A DNA stretch of 6,547 bases. Origin: Candidatus Gerdarchaeota archaeon. Its GTDB lineage: Archaea > Asgardarchaeota > Heimdallarchaeia > JABLTI01. Within the stretch, counting starts at the first letter, position 1, and each line of letters opens with the position of its first letter. Below are positions 1-5,656 of this stretch, in pieces. Both the position numbers and the translations under genes were made by a program. Location: NCBI GenBank assembly GCA_016840905.1, contig JAEORM010000135.1:1-6547 (forward strand), given 5' to 3'. Below the pieces are notes generated by a model that saw only the letters and a list, made by a program, of their open reading frames with translations, was not told the origin of the DNA and ran no database searches.

Positions 1-507
1 GAACAAGTTTTGGATATTTGCTGTGCAAATGGCAATGGTACAAAAATAATTAATTCTTTCTTTAAAGAAGGAACAATCTATGGAATAGATCTAAATCCTA
101 AAATGATTTTCCAAGCAAAGAGAAATAGCAAGAAAATTCACAATATAGAATTTAGAGTTGGTGATTGTTCAAACATACCTTTCCAAGAAAATACCTTTGA
201 TATAGTAACATCTTTTCTTGCGCTACATGAACTTCCAACTAGGCTTTTGCCTAAAGTTATTTTAGAAATAAAACGTGTCTTGAAATCTGATGGTTATATG
301 TTGGTTTTTGATTTTGCTGTACCACCAAAATCATTTGCTAACATCAATTTCGTATATTATGCTTTTCGAATAATTGAAGATGAATCTGCAGCTCGTTTTA
401 TGATGAGGGATCAAGGAAAATTTTTCGAAAGAAATGGTTTGAAAATTATCAAACATAAAAAATACATGAACGGCTTCATTAATGTCTATTTATTAAAAAA
501 TAAATAA
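1..507 (+). CDS. Class I SAM-dependent methyltransferase, 5'-truncated by window edge
   Basis: The reading frame is open from base 1 and ends at TAA 505-507, so the true start lies upstream and about 168 codons are visible. The visible part opens on motif I of Rossmann-fold methyltransferases (VLDICCANGNGT, residues 3-14 of the fragment), the glycine-rich SAM loop. Then come YGIDLNP, whose acidic residue would hold the SAM ribose, GDCSNIPF, FDIVTSFLALHE (motif IV region), and EIKRVLKSDGYMLVFDF, the post-motif strand typical of UbiE/Methyltransf_11 proteins. The motif I glycines are partly replaced (CCANGNG instead of the common GxGxG), but the fold order is intact. The substrate cannot be told; this family methylates small molecules, quinones, lipids and proteins. 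The gene converges with the coiled-coil gene, with 94 bases between the stops. The fold assignment is firm and the function is open. Confidence 0.85.
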   Translation, partial: EQVLDICCANGNGTKIINSFFKEGTIYGIDLNPKMIFQAKRNSKKIHNIEFRVGDCSNIPFQENTFDIVTSFLALHELPTRLLPKVILEIKRVLKSDGYMLVFDFAVPPKSFANINFVYYAFRIIEDESAARFMMRDQGKFFERNGLKIIKHKKYMNGFINVYLLKNK

Positions 508-555
508 AAAAATGCTAACTGTATCTAGTACAAAATTTCGAATAATTTTATACTT

Positions 556-570
556 GATTTTTTAATTTTA
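556..570 (+). terminator. T-rich tract downstream of methyltransferase gene
   Basis: A run of six T (558-563) followed by AATTTTA lies about 50 bases after the methyltransferase stop. Archaeal RNA polymerase commonly terminates at U-rich tracts, so this is a candidate 3' end for the + strand transcript. It is a weak call, since the whole intergenic region is AT-rich. Confidence 0.3.
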
Positions 571-593
571 ATTCTAAAGTTAAATGTAGAAAT

Positions 594-615
594 GAGGTTT
601 ATTATACTAAACCTC
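594..615. terminator. Perfect 8-bp hairpin over the coiled-coil gene stop, between convergent genes
   Basis: GAGGTTTA (594-601) and TAAACCTC (608-615) pair perfectly around a 6-nt loop. The structure forms on either strand. It covers the stop codon (602-604) and last codons of the minus-strand coiled-coil gene, and it sits in the convergent gap after the methyltransferase gene. It could define the 3' end of one or both transcripts. No strong T-run directly follows on the minus strand, so 'terminator' is an inference. Confidence 0.4.
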
Positions 616-1483
616 GTTCAACAAGCATACTAAATTCTTCAAGTGAGAGCTTCTTGCCTTCTTTGTATTTCTCTAAGGCTGCAGCTGCTTTTGCTTCGAT
701 TGTTTCTTTCACTTCTTTGAAATGATCCACACGTGCTTTTTGTTTGATATTTTGTAGGTTCTTCTGGTACTTCTCTTTTTCTTTGATAGTTTCAATGAAT
801 TTTTTATGTGTTTCATCTGCGAGTTTCTTTGTTTCAATAAAATCTTTGTGACATTGATCTGCTTCTTTGCGAATTTCATCTATTTCAGTAAAAAGTTTGG
901 TCATTTCATGGTGATGTCTTTGAGAAGCTTTGGCTGTTCTAATTACTGCTTTATGATAATAATTCATCTCAGCTTTTAACCCCTCATAAGTACTAAATCG
1001 AGCATTTCTTTCTTGTCGAAGAGTTTTGATTGATTCTACTTCTTCAAGTTGTTCTTGAAGAGTGGCAATTTCTTGAACAAGTCGTTTTTCTTCTTCTGGT
1101 GGAAGAATTTCAGTTTGAATCTTCCATTCCATTTGTTTAAGATTACGTCGAAGAACTTTTTCTGGCACAGGAAGTTTTGGTAAAGGTTCGAGTTCTTCTT
1201 CCTCTTTGATTTGATCTACTTCCTTTTTAGCTTCTGCAAGGTTCTTTCTTACTTCCTCTCGTTTTACCTTCATATCTTGTACTTTGGTATTTTCTTCGTC
1301 TCGAGAAGTTTGATGATCCTTAACTTTAGCTATAAGTTCAGCCATTTTCTTGTTCAATTCATCTCTTCTATCTGCTTTCTCTCGAGCTTCTGTGTTCAAC
1401 TTATCTCGTTTTACACGAAGTTCACTTGCTTGTTTTTCGAGTTCCGACAGTTTAACGATGATTTGGTCGACTTCTGATATCAC
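602..1483 (-). CDS. Archaeal coiled-coil protein (COG1340-like), Bfr1/PPI1-like core
   Basis: A 293-residue, highly charged protein with no membrane segment. Residues 1-95 are a long Glu/Lys-rich coiled coil, 96-107 a proline-containing break (PLPKLPVP), 110-160 a second helical region, and about 170-265 another coiled coil. It ends in KYKEGKKLSLEEFSMLVERG (272-291), a compact tail. The region 115-150, with IQTEILPPEEEKRLVQEI and LQEQLEEVE, matches from memory the hallmark 'IQTE-L-EEK-L-EI-LE' pattern of the uncharacterised archaeal coiled-coil family COG1340. The same pattern recalls eukaryotic Bfr1 and plant proton-pump interactor proteins. The start is GTG (1481-1483); the next Met is residue 47, so the GTG is preferred. 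No clear Shine-Dalgarno is present, and a TATA-like box 35 bases upstream suggests a nearly leaderless mRNA. The gene is divergent from secY. The molecular role is unknown. Confidence 0.85.
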   Translation of the reverse strand: MISEVDQIIVKLSELEKQASELRVKRDKLNTEAREKADRRDELNKKMAELIAKVKDHQTSRDEENTKVQDMKVKREEVRKNLAEAKKEVDQIKEEEELEPLPKLPVPEKVLRRNLKQMEWKIQTEILPPEEEKRLVQEIATLQEQLEEVESIKTLRQERNARFSTYEGLKAEMNYYHKAVIRTAKASQRHHHEMTKLFTEIDEIRKEADQCHKDFIETKKLADETHKKFIETIKEKEKYQKNLQNIKQKARVDHFKEVKETIEAKAAAALEKYKEGKKLSLEEFSMLVERGLV

Positions 1484-1513
1484 TTTGGTTCGCCTTATAT
1501 GTTCAATAGAGTG

Positions 1514-1522
1514 TTTTTTAAA
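1514..1522 (-). promoter_or_regulatory. TATA-like box of the coiled-coil gene
   Basis: On the minus strand this reads TTTAAAAAA, centred about 35 bases before the GTG start. Archaeal initiation about 25-27 bases downstream of the box would start the mRNA near 1491, leaving a leader under 10 bases. That fits the lack of a ribosome binding site. A second box-like string (ATATAAGG, 1493-1500) is too close to the start to serve it. Confidence 0.4.
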
Positions 1523-1906
1523 GTTAAAACAGGTTAGTTTTAACTCGCTATTTTCAAATATGTCTTAATTTTTAGACATACTCAAAAATGAAATGAAGGG
1601 TTTTATAAATTCTTTGTCAACATCTCTATTCAACGGATGTTTTTAGAAAATTAGAAATCTAGTGAATTTAAAATGACAATCAAAAACTAATCTTATTTAT
1701 GATATTATTTTTTATATTTTAAGTTGATTTTTCACTATATTCTAATCAGAAATCCAAAGAATGAGAAATCATTAAAAAGGATAGGTTATAATTTTTTTAA
1801 TAAATTAATATAAGGATAGAAAATTACGCTTATTTAAAAGTAAAATGCATAGCTTTTAAAAAGCTCAAACTATCCGAAATGCTAAAAAAGCAAAAGATAT
1901 TCGCCA

Positions 1907-1913
1907 ATATAAA
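1907..1913 (+). promoter_or_regulatory. Putative secY TATA box
   Basis: ATATAAA lies about 54 bases upstream of the secY ATG. Initiation about 26 bases downstream would fall near 1936 and leave a leader of roughly 28 bases, enough to hold the weak GTGA Shine-Dalgarno element at 1954-1957. This is inferred from spacing and composition only. Confidence 0.35.
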
Positions 1914-1953
1914 GTAAAAAATATTAATAATTAGCAACGAAATGCATAAAGAC

Positions 1954-1957
1954 GTGA
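1954..1957 (+). promoter_or_regulatory. Weak Shine-Dalgarno (GTGA) of secY
   Basis: GTGA is part of the archaeal GGTGA consensus and ends 6 bases before the ATG at 1964. It supports that start, which also gives the usual SecY N-terminus: a short amphipathic segment before the first membrane helix. Confidence 0.4.
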
Positions 1958-1963
1958 AACTCT

Positions 1964-3388
1964 ATGACAAGTAGATTCTTAAAAATCTTTAAACCCTTTA
2001 CACATTTAACCTTTGAAGTCAAGAAACCTGATAGAAGTGTTTCATTCAAAGAGAAGTCAATCTGGACTATTGTCTGCTTAGTTGTATATTTTATCATGAT
2101 AAGTGTTCCCCTTTATGGTATTGAAATTACAACGGGTCAAGCAGATCCATTCTTTGCTATGAGAGCAATTTTAGCCTCACAAAGAGGTACTTTAGGAGAA
2201 TTAGGTATTGGTCCAATTGTTACAGCTGGGTTAATTATGCAATTACTTGTTGGTAGTCAAATCATTAAGGTAGATTTCAATAATCCTGAAGAACGAGCTC
2301 TTTATACTGGTGCCCAAAAAGTTCTAAGCGTATTAATGATTCTTTTTGAAGCTGGTGCCTATCTTTTTGGTGGAGCTTATGGTGAAGACATTGATGTTTT
2401 AACAGGTTCATTGATATTCCTCCAACTATTAGCTGCTGGACTAGTGATTATGTTAATGGATGAGCTGATTCAGAAAGGATATGGGTTAGGATCAGGTATT
2501 TCATTATTCATTGCTGCAGGTGTCTCATTTAACATTCTTAATGGTTTATTTGGTTTCACAGAAGGAATTGGCGCAAAACCAGCTGGAAGATATTATGGAG
2601 CAATTATTGCATTCTTCTATGGTTTAACTCATGGTGATACATTTGGTAATGTAATCTATCGTCCTCTGAATCCTGATATAATAGCATTTCTGGCTACAAT
2701 AATTGTATTTGCAATGGTTATCTATGTTGAATCTATGCGGATTGAGATACCGATTTCGCATGCGAAATATAAAATACCGGCGCGGTATCCCATCAAGTTT
2801 CTGTATACTTCAAATATACCTGTAATACTGTCGTCCGCTCTGTTTGCTAATGTTTACTTTATTTCACAGATACTGGCAAAGAAGGTTGTTGATAATCCAA
2901 TTGTTGATCTGATAGGTCGATGGGATTTCGATGCTGACCAACCTGCCCCTATAGGTGGTTTAGCTTACTTTACCACTGCTCCGCGTGGAATATCAGAAGT
3001 GATAAACGATCCGATACGAGCAGTTGTGTATATTGCTATCTTAGTTGTTGCTTGTATGATATTCTCAGCTATCTGGCTAGAAACAGCTGGTATGGGTTCA
3101 CGTGATGTGGCAAAGCAACTTCTAGATGCAGATATGCAAATACCTGGTTTCAGAAGAAATCCAAAAGTCTTAGAGAAGTACCTTGAAAGATACATCCCAA
3201 TTGCTGCACTGCTGGGTGGATTGTTTGTAGCATTACTGGCAGGATTCGCGGACTTTCTGGGTGCGCTGGGTACTGGTACAGGTATTCTGCTGACAACTGG
3301 AATCATTAAACAATATTCAGAAATAATAGCCAAAGAACGACTGGCTGAGATTAGTCCCGCTGTTAAGGGATTCCTGGGAATGGAATAA
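1964..3388 (+). CDS. secY: Protein translocase subunit SecY (Sec61 alpha)
   Basis: This is the pore subunit of the SecYE-beta translocon. It threads unfolded proteins across, or inserts them into, the cytoplasmic membrane. The 474 residues match the normal archaeal length and carry ten membrane helices: about 33-53, 83-97 after the plug, 116-137, 146-167, 172-194, 237-258, 280-303, 351-372, 408-429 and 435-455. The plug and TM2 region reads DPFFAMRAILASQRGTL (61-77) then IGPIVTAGLIMQLLVGS (82-98), the signature shared by archaea and eukaryotic Sec61 alpha. DELIQKGYGLGSGISLFIAA (166-185) is SecY signature 2. The ribosome-docking loops 6/7 (MRIEIPISHAKY, 258-269; YPIKFLYTSNIP, 275-286) and 8/9 (376-411) are intact, as is the C-terminal ISPAVKGFLG. 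The gene stands alone rather than in a ribosomal-protein operon. Leucine codon use changes abruptly inside it (see findings). Confidence 0.98.
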   Translation: MTSRFLKIFKPFTHLTFEVKKPDRSVSFKEKSIWTIVCLVVYFIMISVPLYGIEITTGQADPFFAMRAILASQRGTLGELGIGPIVTAGLIMQLLVGSQIIKVDFNNPEERALYTGAQKVLSVLMILFEAGAYLFGGAYGEDIDVLTGSLIFLQLLAAGLVIMLMDELIQKGYGLGSGISLFIAAGVSFNILNGLFGFTEGIGAKPAGRYYGAIIAFFYGLTHGDTFGNVIYRPLNPDIIAFLATIIVFAMVIYVESMRIEIPISHAKYKIPARYPIKFLYTSNIPVILSSALFANVYFISQILAKKVVDNPIVDLIGRWDFDADQPAPIGGLAYFTTAPRGISEVINDPIRAVVYIAILVVACMIFSAIWLETAGMGSRDVAKQLLDADMQIPGFRRNPKVLEKYLERYIPIAALLGGLFVALLAGFADFLGALGTGTGILLTTGIIKQYSEIIAKERLAEISPAVKGFLGME

Positions 3389-3411
3389 TTCCCGCCTTAT
3401 CCTTTTTTTAA
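3376..3411 (+). terminator. Hairpin over secY stop plus T7 tract
   Basis: GGGAA (3376-3380) and TTCCC (3389-3393) pair around the secY stop codon, and a run of seven T (3403-3409) follows ten bases later. TTCCC can instead pair with GGGAA at 3412-3416 across the T-run. Either fold would place a U-tract in the 34-base gap before tRNA-Leu. Readthrough into the tRNA remains possible, because no clear separate tRNA promoter fits in that gap. Confidence 0.4.
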
Positions 3412-3422
3412 GGGAAATCTGT

Positions 3423-3566
3423 GCGAGGGTAGCCAAGTGGTCAACGGCGAAGGACTCAAGATCCACCAGAATGATTTCTGGTAAAAATATGGCGCATGCC
3501 GTTGAATCAGTATGGGAAATCCTTTCCTGTAGGGGTTCGTGCGTTCGAATCGCGCCCCTCGCACCA
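3423..3566 (+). tRNA. tRNA-Leu(CAA) with 58-nt intron, CCA encoded
   Basis: The full cloverleaf can be folded by hand. The acceptor stem GCGAGGG (3423-3429)/CCCTCGC (3556-3562) has 7 perfect pairs. The D-stem is GCC (3432-3434)/GGC (3446-3448). The anticodon stem is AAGGA (3450-3454)/TCCTT (3520-3524). A long class II variable arm TCC-TGTA-GGG (3525-3534) is present. The T-stem is GTGCG/CGCGC (3539-3555) with loop TTCGAAT. The discriminator is A3563 and CCA is 3564-3566. The anticodon CAA (3457-3459) reads UUG. An intron at 3461-3518 sits at the canonical archaeal 37/38 position; the spliced RNA is 86 nt with CCA. The long variable arm and A73 agree with leucine identity. The gene lies 34 bases after secY. 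U54 in the T-loop is a potential substrate of the TrmY encoded downstream. Confidence 0.96.
3461..3518 (+). other. tRNA-Leu intron with bulge-helix-bulge splice signal
   Basis: The central 4-bp helix pairs CTCA (3455-3458) with TGGG (3513-3516), including one U-G. It is flanked by 3-nt bulges AG|A (cut after 3460) and AA|A (cut after 3518), as the archaeal splicing endonuclease expects. The helix on the intron side is poor (only U3462-A3512 pairs), so this is a relaxed motif. Inside are a 6-bp hairpin CCAGAA-TGAT-TTCTGG (3466-3481) and a small GGC-GCAT-GCC hairpin (3491-3500). GCCGTTGA (3498-3505) is an exact complement of the D-arm. Confidence 0.88.
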
Positions 3567-3571
3567 TACTA

Positions 3572-3582
3572 TTTTTCTTTTT
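3572..3582 (+). terminator. T5-C-T5 terminator after tRNA-Leu
   Basis: TTTTTCTTTTT begins five bases after the encoded CCA. A U-rich run this close to a tRNA 3' end is the usual archaeal termination signal for a tRNA transcript. Confidence 0.6.
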
Positions 3583-3606
3583 GACTGTATGTAAGTGATA
3601 AATTAG

Positions 3607-3616
3607 TTTTATATAT
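3607..3616 (+). promoter_or_regulatory. TATA-like box of the half-RING protein gene
   Basis: TTTTATATAT is centred about 58 bases before the ATG at 3670, which would put the transcript start near 3638 and give a leader of about 30 bases. GGGAATGA (3659-3666) just before the start is only a loose Shine-Dalgarno match. Confidence 0.4.
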
Positions 3617-3669
3617 CAAGAATTCATATCTTTATTCAAATAATTAATTAATTTTTTTGGGAATGAATT

Positions 3670-4422
3670 ATGTTTTTACGAACAAAAATTGATGTTGCTA
3701 AATTTAAAGATCCAGAAACATCTTTGTTGGAAGAGCAATGGAAAAAATATCATAAATTGAATGTTATATTGATTACTGTAACTTCCTGTATACCAGTTTA
3801 TGGTTGGATATATTTAGTTCCTATATTAATTTATTATAAACAAAAAAAGAAAGCCTATTTTGCTGCAAAAGAATTGAAGGAAAATGGCCAAGAAGATTTA
3901 ATGTTAAAAGACATTAAATATTCATTTGGTGTGAATTTTAAAGAATATGCTCGTATGGAACAAGAAATTTATGCTTTGATTGACTTGAAAAATCCCGAGA
4001 TAGGAAAAATCCTCTATAATCGTCTTCAAGGTGCAGCAATTATCCCTACAAGGGCATATCCATATATGACTCAAGATTTCACATATGCATTAGATGTACT
4101 TGCAATGAAATTGGGTTATAAACACCGAGGTGATTTAATTGAAACATTTGAGAGAAAATCTACTAGCTCATCATCAACAATTGACACCGGTTTACCAATT
4201 ACTAAGGTTTATTTTATTCATGAACTTCCTCCGAAAGCAAAATGCATGATATCCAATCTACGATTGGATATTGAAAAGGATACCATAGCAATTTGTCCCT
4301 TTTGTAGAAATATGGCTAAAAAAGAGCTTCTTTCTGAATGGTTGGAAGAAAATGATTCTTGTCCAGTTTGTAGAAGAAAAGTTTCTATTGAAGATTGTCC
4401 GATAGTAAAAATACAATATTAA
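3670..4422 (+). CDS. Membrane-anchored protein with C-terminal half-RING zinc module
   Basis: A 250-residue protein I do not recognise as a named family. Residues 1-30 are charged. Residues 31-56 are one hydrophobic stretch broken by P42 and G45, with lysines on both sides (KKYHK before, KQKKK after), so it may be one helix or a re-entrant hairpin. Residues 57-175 look soluble and mainly helical, ending in a Ser/Thr-rich linker (STSSSS, 164-169). The C-terminus has CPFC (209-212) and CPVC (231-234) separated by a helix with SEWLEENDS (222-230). This resembles the second half of a RING-H2 finger, where W-L-x5-C-P-x-C-R is characteristic. The positions that would carry the RING His/His/Cys ligands are N214, K217 and L220, so only one four-Cys zinc site is likely. 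C192 may be a relic of the first pair. Ubiquitin-ligase activity is not implied. Confidence 0.8.
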   Translation: MFLRTKIDVAKFKDPETSLLEEQWKKYHKLNVILITVTSCIPVYGWIYLVPILIYYKQKKKAYFAAKELKENGQEDLMLKDIKYSFGVNFKEYARMEQEIYALIDLKNPEIGKILYNRLQGAAIIPTRAYPYMTQDFTYALDVLAMKLGYKHRGDLIETFERKSTSSSSTIDTGLPITKVYFIHELPPKAKCMISNLRLDIEKDTIAICPFCRNMAKKELLSEWLEENDSCPVCRRKVSIEDCPIVKIQY

Positions 4423-4455
4423 GAAAAAAGAAATGGTAAATTGGTTTCTTTTTTC
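4423..4455 (+). terminator. 11-bp hairpin ending in T6 after the half-RING gene
   Basis: GAAAAAAGAAA (4423-4433) pairs perfectly with TTTCTTTTTTC (4445-4455) around an 11-nt loop, starting at the first base after the stop codon. The 3' arm itself holds the T-run. It probably ends the transcript and separates this gene from the membrane protein gene downstream. Confidence 0.6.
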
Positions 4456-4517
4456 CATTTTCCTTCACATTTGATTTGGGCAAAAAGTTATTTATGCTAG
4501 GAAGAAATACAAAATAT

Positions 4518-4521
4518 GGTG
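4518..4521 (+). promoter_or_regulatory. Shine-Dalgarno GGTG before the membrane protein gene
   Basis: GGTG ends 7 bases before the ATG at 4529. This is good spacing for an archaeal ribosome binding site and supports that start. It is the best such site in the window. Confidence 0.5.
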
Positions 4522-4528
4522 TTATTTC

Positions 4529-5656
4529 ATGGAGAAAAAAAAAGTTATATCAATAATTTTTCTTACACTAACTTTTCTACTAATTACAATACAAGTTAGC
4601 TCAATAAGTAGTATTTGTATAGGGCAAACTGTAGCTAAAGATTTAAAGAAAGATTTCGGTACAAACTTTATTATAAATCAAGATAGTCTTTCAACTAATG
4701 CTATCTTTGAAAATATGACAGTCACGATTGAACCTGTCTGGTTTTACATCAACTTAATCGTGGTAATTATAACTCCGATAGCAATATTCGTTCCTATTTT
4801 AGTGATTAGCAATAAAAAGCAAAAAGCAAACGAAGCAAAAGCACAAGATTCAGGAGAAAAAGCAAATATTCTTGATGTAGATAACGAATCTGCAGAGGAA
4901 CCAAAAGTACTTGGGCAAGAGAAATCATACACAAATACTGGGAAAACACTTGCAAGAGTGGGATTATTACTATTCTTTGTACAAAACCTTTTGATACTTT
5001 TAATGTATATTCTATTCTTCGTTTTAATACCAACCTATACAGATCCTCAAACACCCATTTCAATCATCCGAGCATATTTGATTATATTAGAATTAGATTT
5101 TGTTGCAGGATTATTAATCGCTATAGGTGTTATTTTAATTTCACTTGAAGCAAAGAAGAATAAAATATTCGCTTATCTAGCAGCAGGTTCTTGGTTAGTT
5201 TTTATTGGTTTAGCAATTTATCCAAGAATTGAAATGATAATTGGATTCACAGGTGAATTTACTGACGTAGAAAGCATTGCTACTTATTTTGAACAATTAG
5301 GTGAATATCTAATGACATTTTATGGAGCAAATGTTTTACTACAAACATTAGGACATTGTTTCTTGGCTATTTCATTATTCTTCAGTTCTAAATTCTTGAT
5401 TGATAATACACAATTTACTGCAAAAGGCATAGTCAATTCATTTGGTATGATGAATTACATAACAGGTGGATTAATGAATATTCTATTATTGTTATTACTA
5501 ACCTTTGGAATTGATATGACGGAGCAAGCACTTGGTAGTATCGGTATTTTGTATATTATAGTTTTAATAATAAAACTAATTGCAGTACCATTCGTAGGTC
5601 TTATTGCAGGAATAATGGGCTTTAAACGTATGAAACCTCTAACGACAACAGCTTAA
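4529..5656 (+). CDS. Multi-spanning membrane protein, unknown function
   Basis: 375 residues with about eight hydrophobic segments: 6-29 (signal peptide or anchor), 71-94, 141-168, 183-206, 213-233, 264-285, 307-328 and 338-364. Between the first two is a polar stretch (30-70) with an N-M-T sequon at N62; it is probably outside the cell if segment 1 is inserted as a signal anchor. Residues 95-140 form a lysine- and glutamate-rich linker (NKKQKANEAKAQ), probably cytosolic. No catalytic motif, transporter signature or nucleotide-binding loop is visible, and I do not recognise the family. The start is supported by GGTG seven bases upstream. A terminator-like hairpin precedes the gene and another follows it, so it is probably transcribed alone. 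The coding call is firm; no function is proposed. Confidence 0.88.
   Translation: MEKKKVISIIFLTLTFLLITIQVSSISSICIGQTVAKDLKKDFGTNFIINQDSLSTNAIFENMTVTIEPVWFYINLIVVIITPIAIFVPILVISNKKQKANEAKAQDSGEKANILDVDNESAEEPKVLGQEKSYTNTGKTLARVGLLLFFVQNLLILLMYILFFVLIPTYTDPQTPISIIRAYLIILELDFVAGLLIAIGVILISLEAKKNKIFAYLAAGSWLVFIGLAIYPRIEMIIGFTGEFTDVESIATYFEQLGEYLMTFYGANVLLQTLGHCFLAISLFFSSKFLIDNTQFTAKGIVNSFGMMNYITGGLMNILLLLLLTFGIDMTEQALGSIGILYIIVLIIKLIAVPFVGLIAGIMGFKRMKPLTTTA

Larger units (their letters stand above)
1484..1963. other. 480-base AT-rich divergent intergenic region
   Basis: No convincing gene is visible here. Noted contents: a 7-bp hairpin TATGTCT/AGACATA (1559-1580, 8-nt loop); a TATA-like string TTTTATAAAT (1601-1610) that could work in either direction; a 5-bp stem closed by a GAAA loop (1760-1773), followed about 18 bases on by T7 (1792-1798); direct repeats AAGGATAG at 1777-1784 and 1812-1819, with the inverse CTATCC at 1870-1875; and a near-palindrome AGCTTTTAAAAAGCT (1851-1865). 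It is long for an archaeal promoter region and could hide a small RNA or operators. In such AT-rich DNA most short hairpins arise by chance. Confidence 0.5.

Noticed and set aside
1211..1568. Two + strand open frames over the coiled-coil gene
   Set aside because: Both are antisense to the Lys/Glu-rich coiled-coil frame, which yields Phe/Leu/Ser-rich shadow peptides, and neither has a convincing promoter or ribosome binding site.
2965..3333. A 122-codon open frame on the minus strand inside secY
   Set aside because: It lies wholly antisense to a certain gene and encodes a low-complexity Ser/Pro/Ala-rich product with no recognisable motif. It is best explained as a shadow of secY codon structure.
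3461..3518. Box C/D guide RNA inside the tRNA-Leu intron
   Set aside because: ATGATTT only loosely matches the C box and no CTGA D box is present, so the known haloarchaeal tRNA-Trp arrangement is not reproduced. Only the D-arm complement is reported.
3663..3669. Alternative ATG seven bases before the half-RING gene start
   Set aside because: It is in a different reading frame and does not lead into the 250-codon frame.
4258..5063. Minus-strand open frames over the half-RING and membrane protein genes
   Set aside because: They are antisense to well supported genes, with no domain or start signal. Their hydrophobic or aromatic content mirrors the coding strand.
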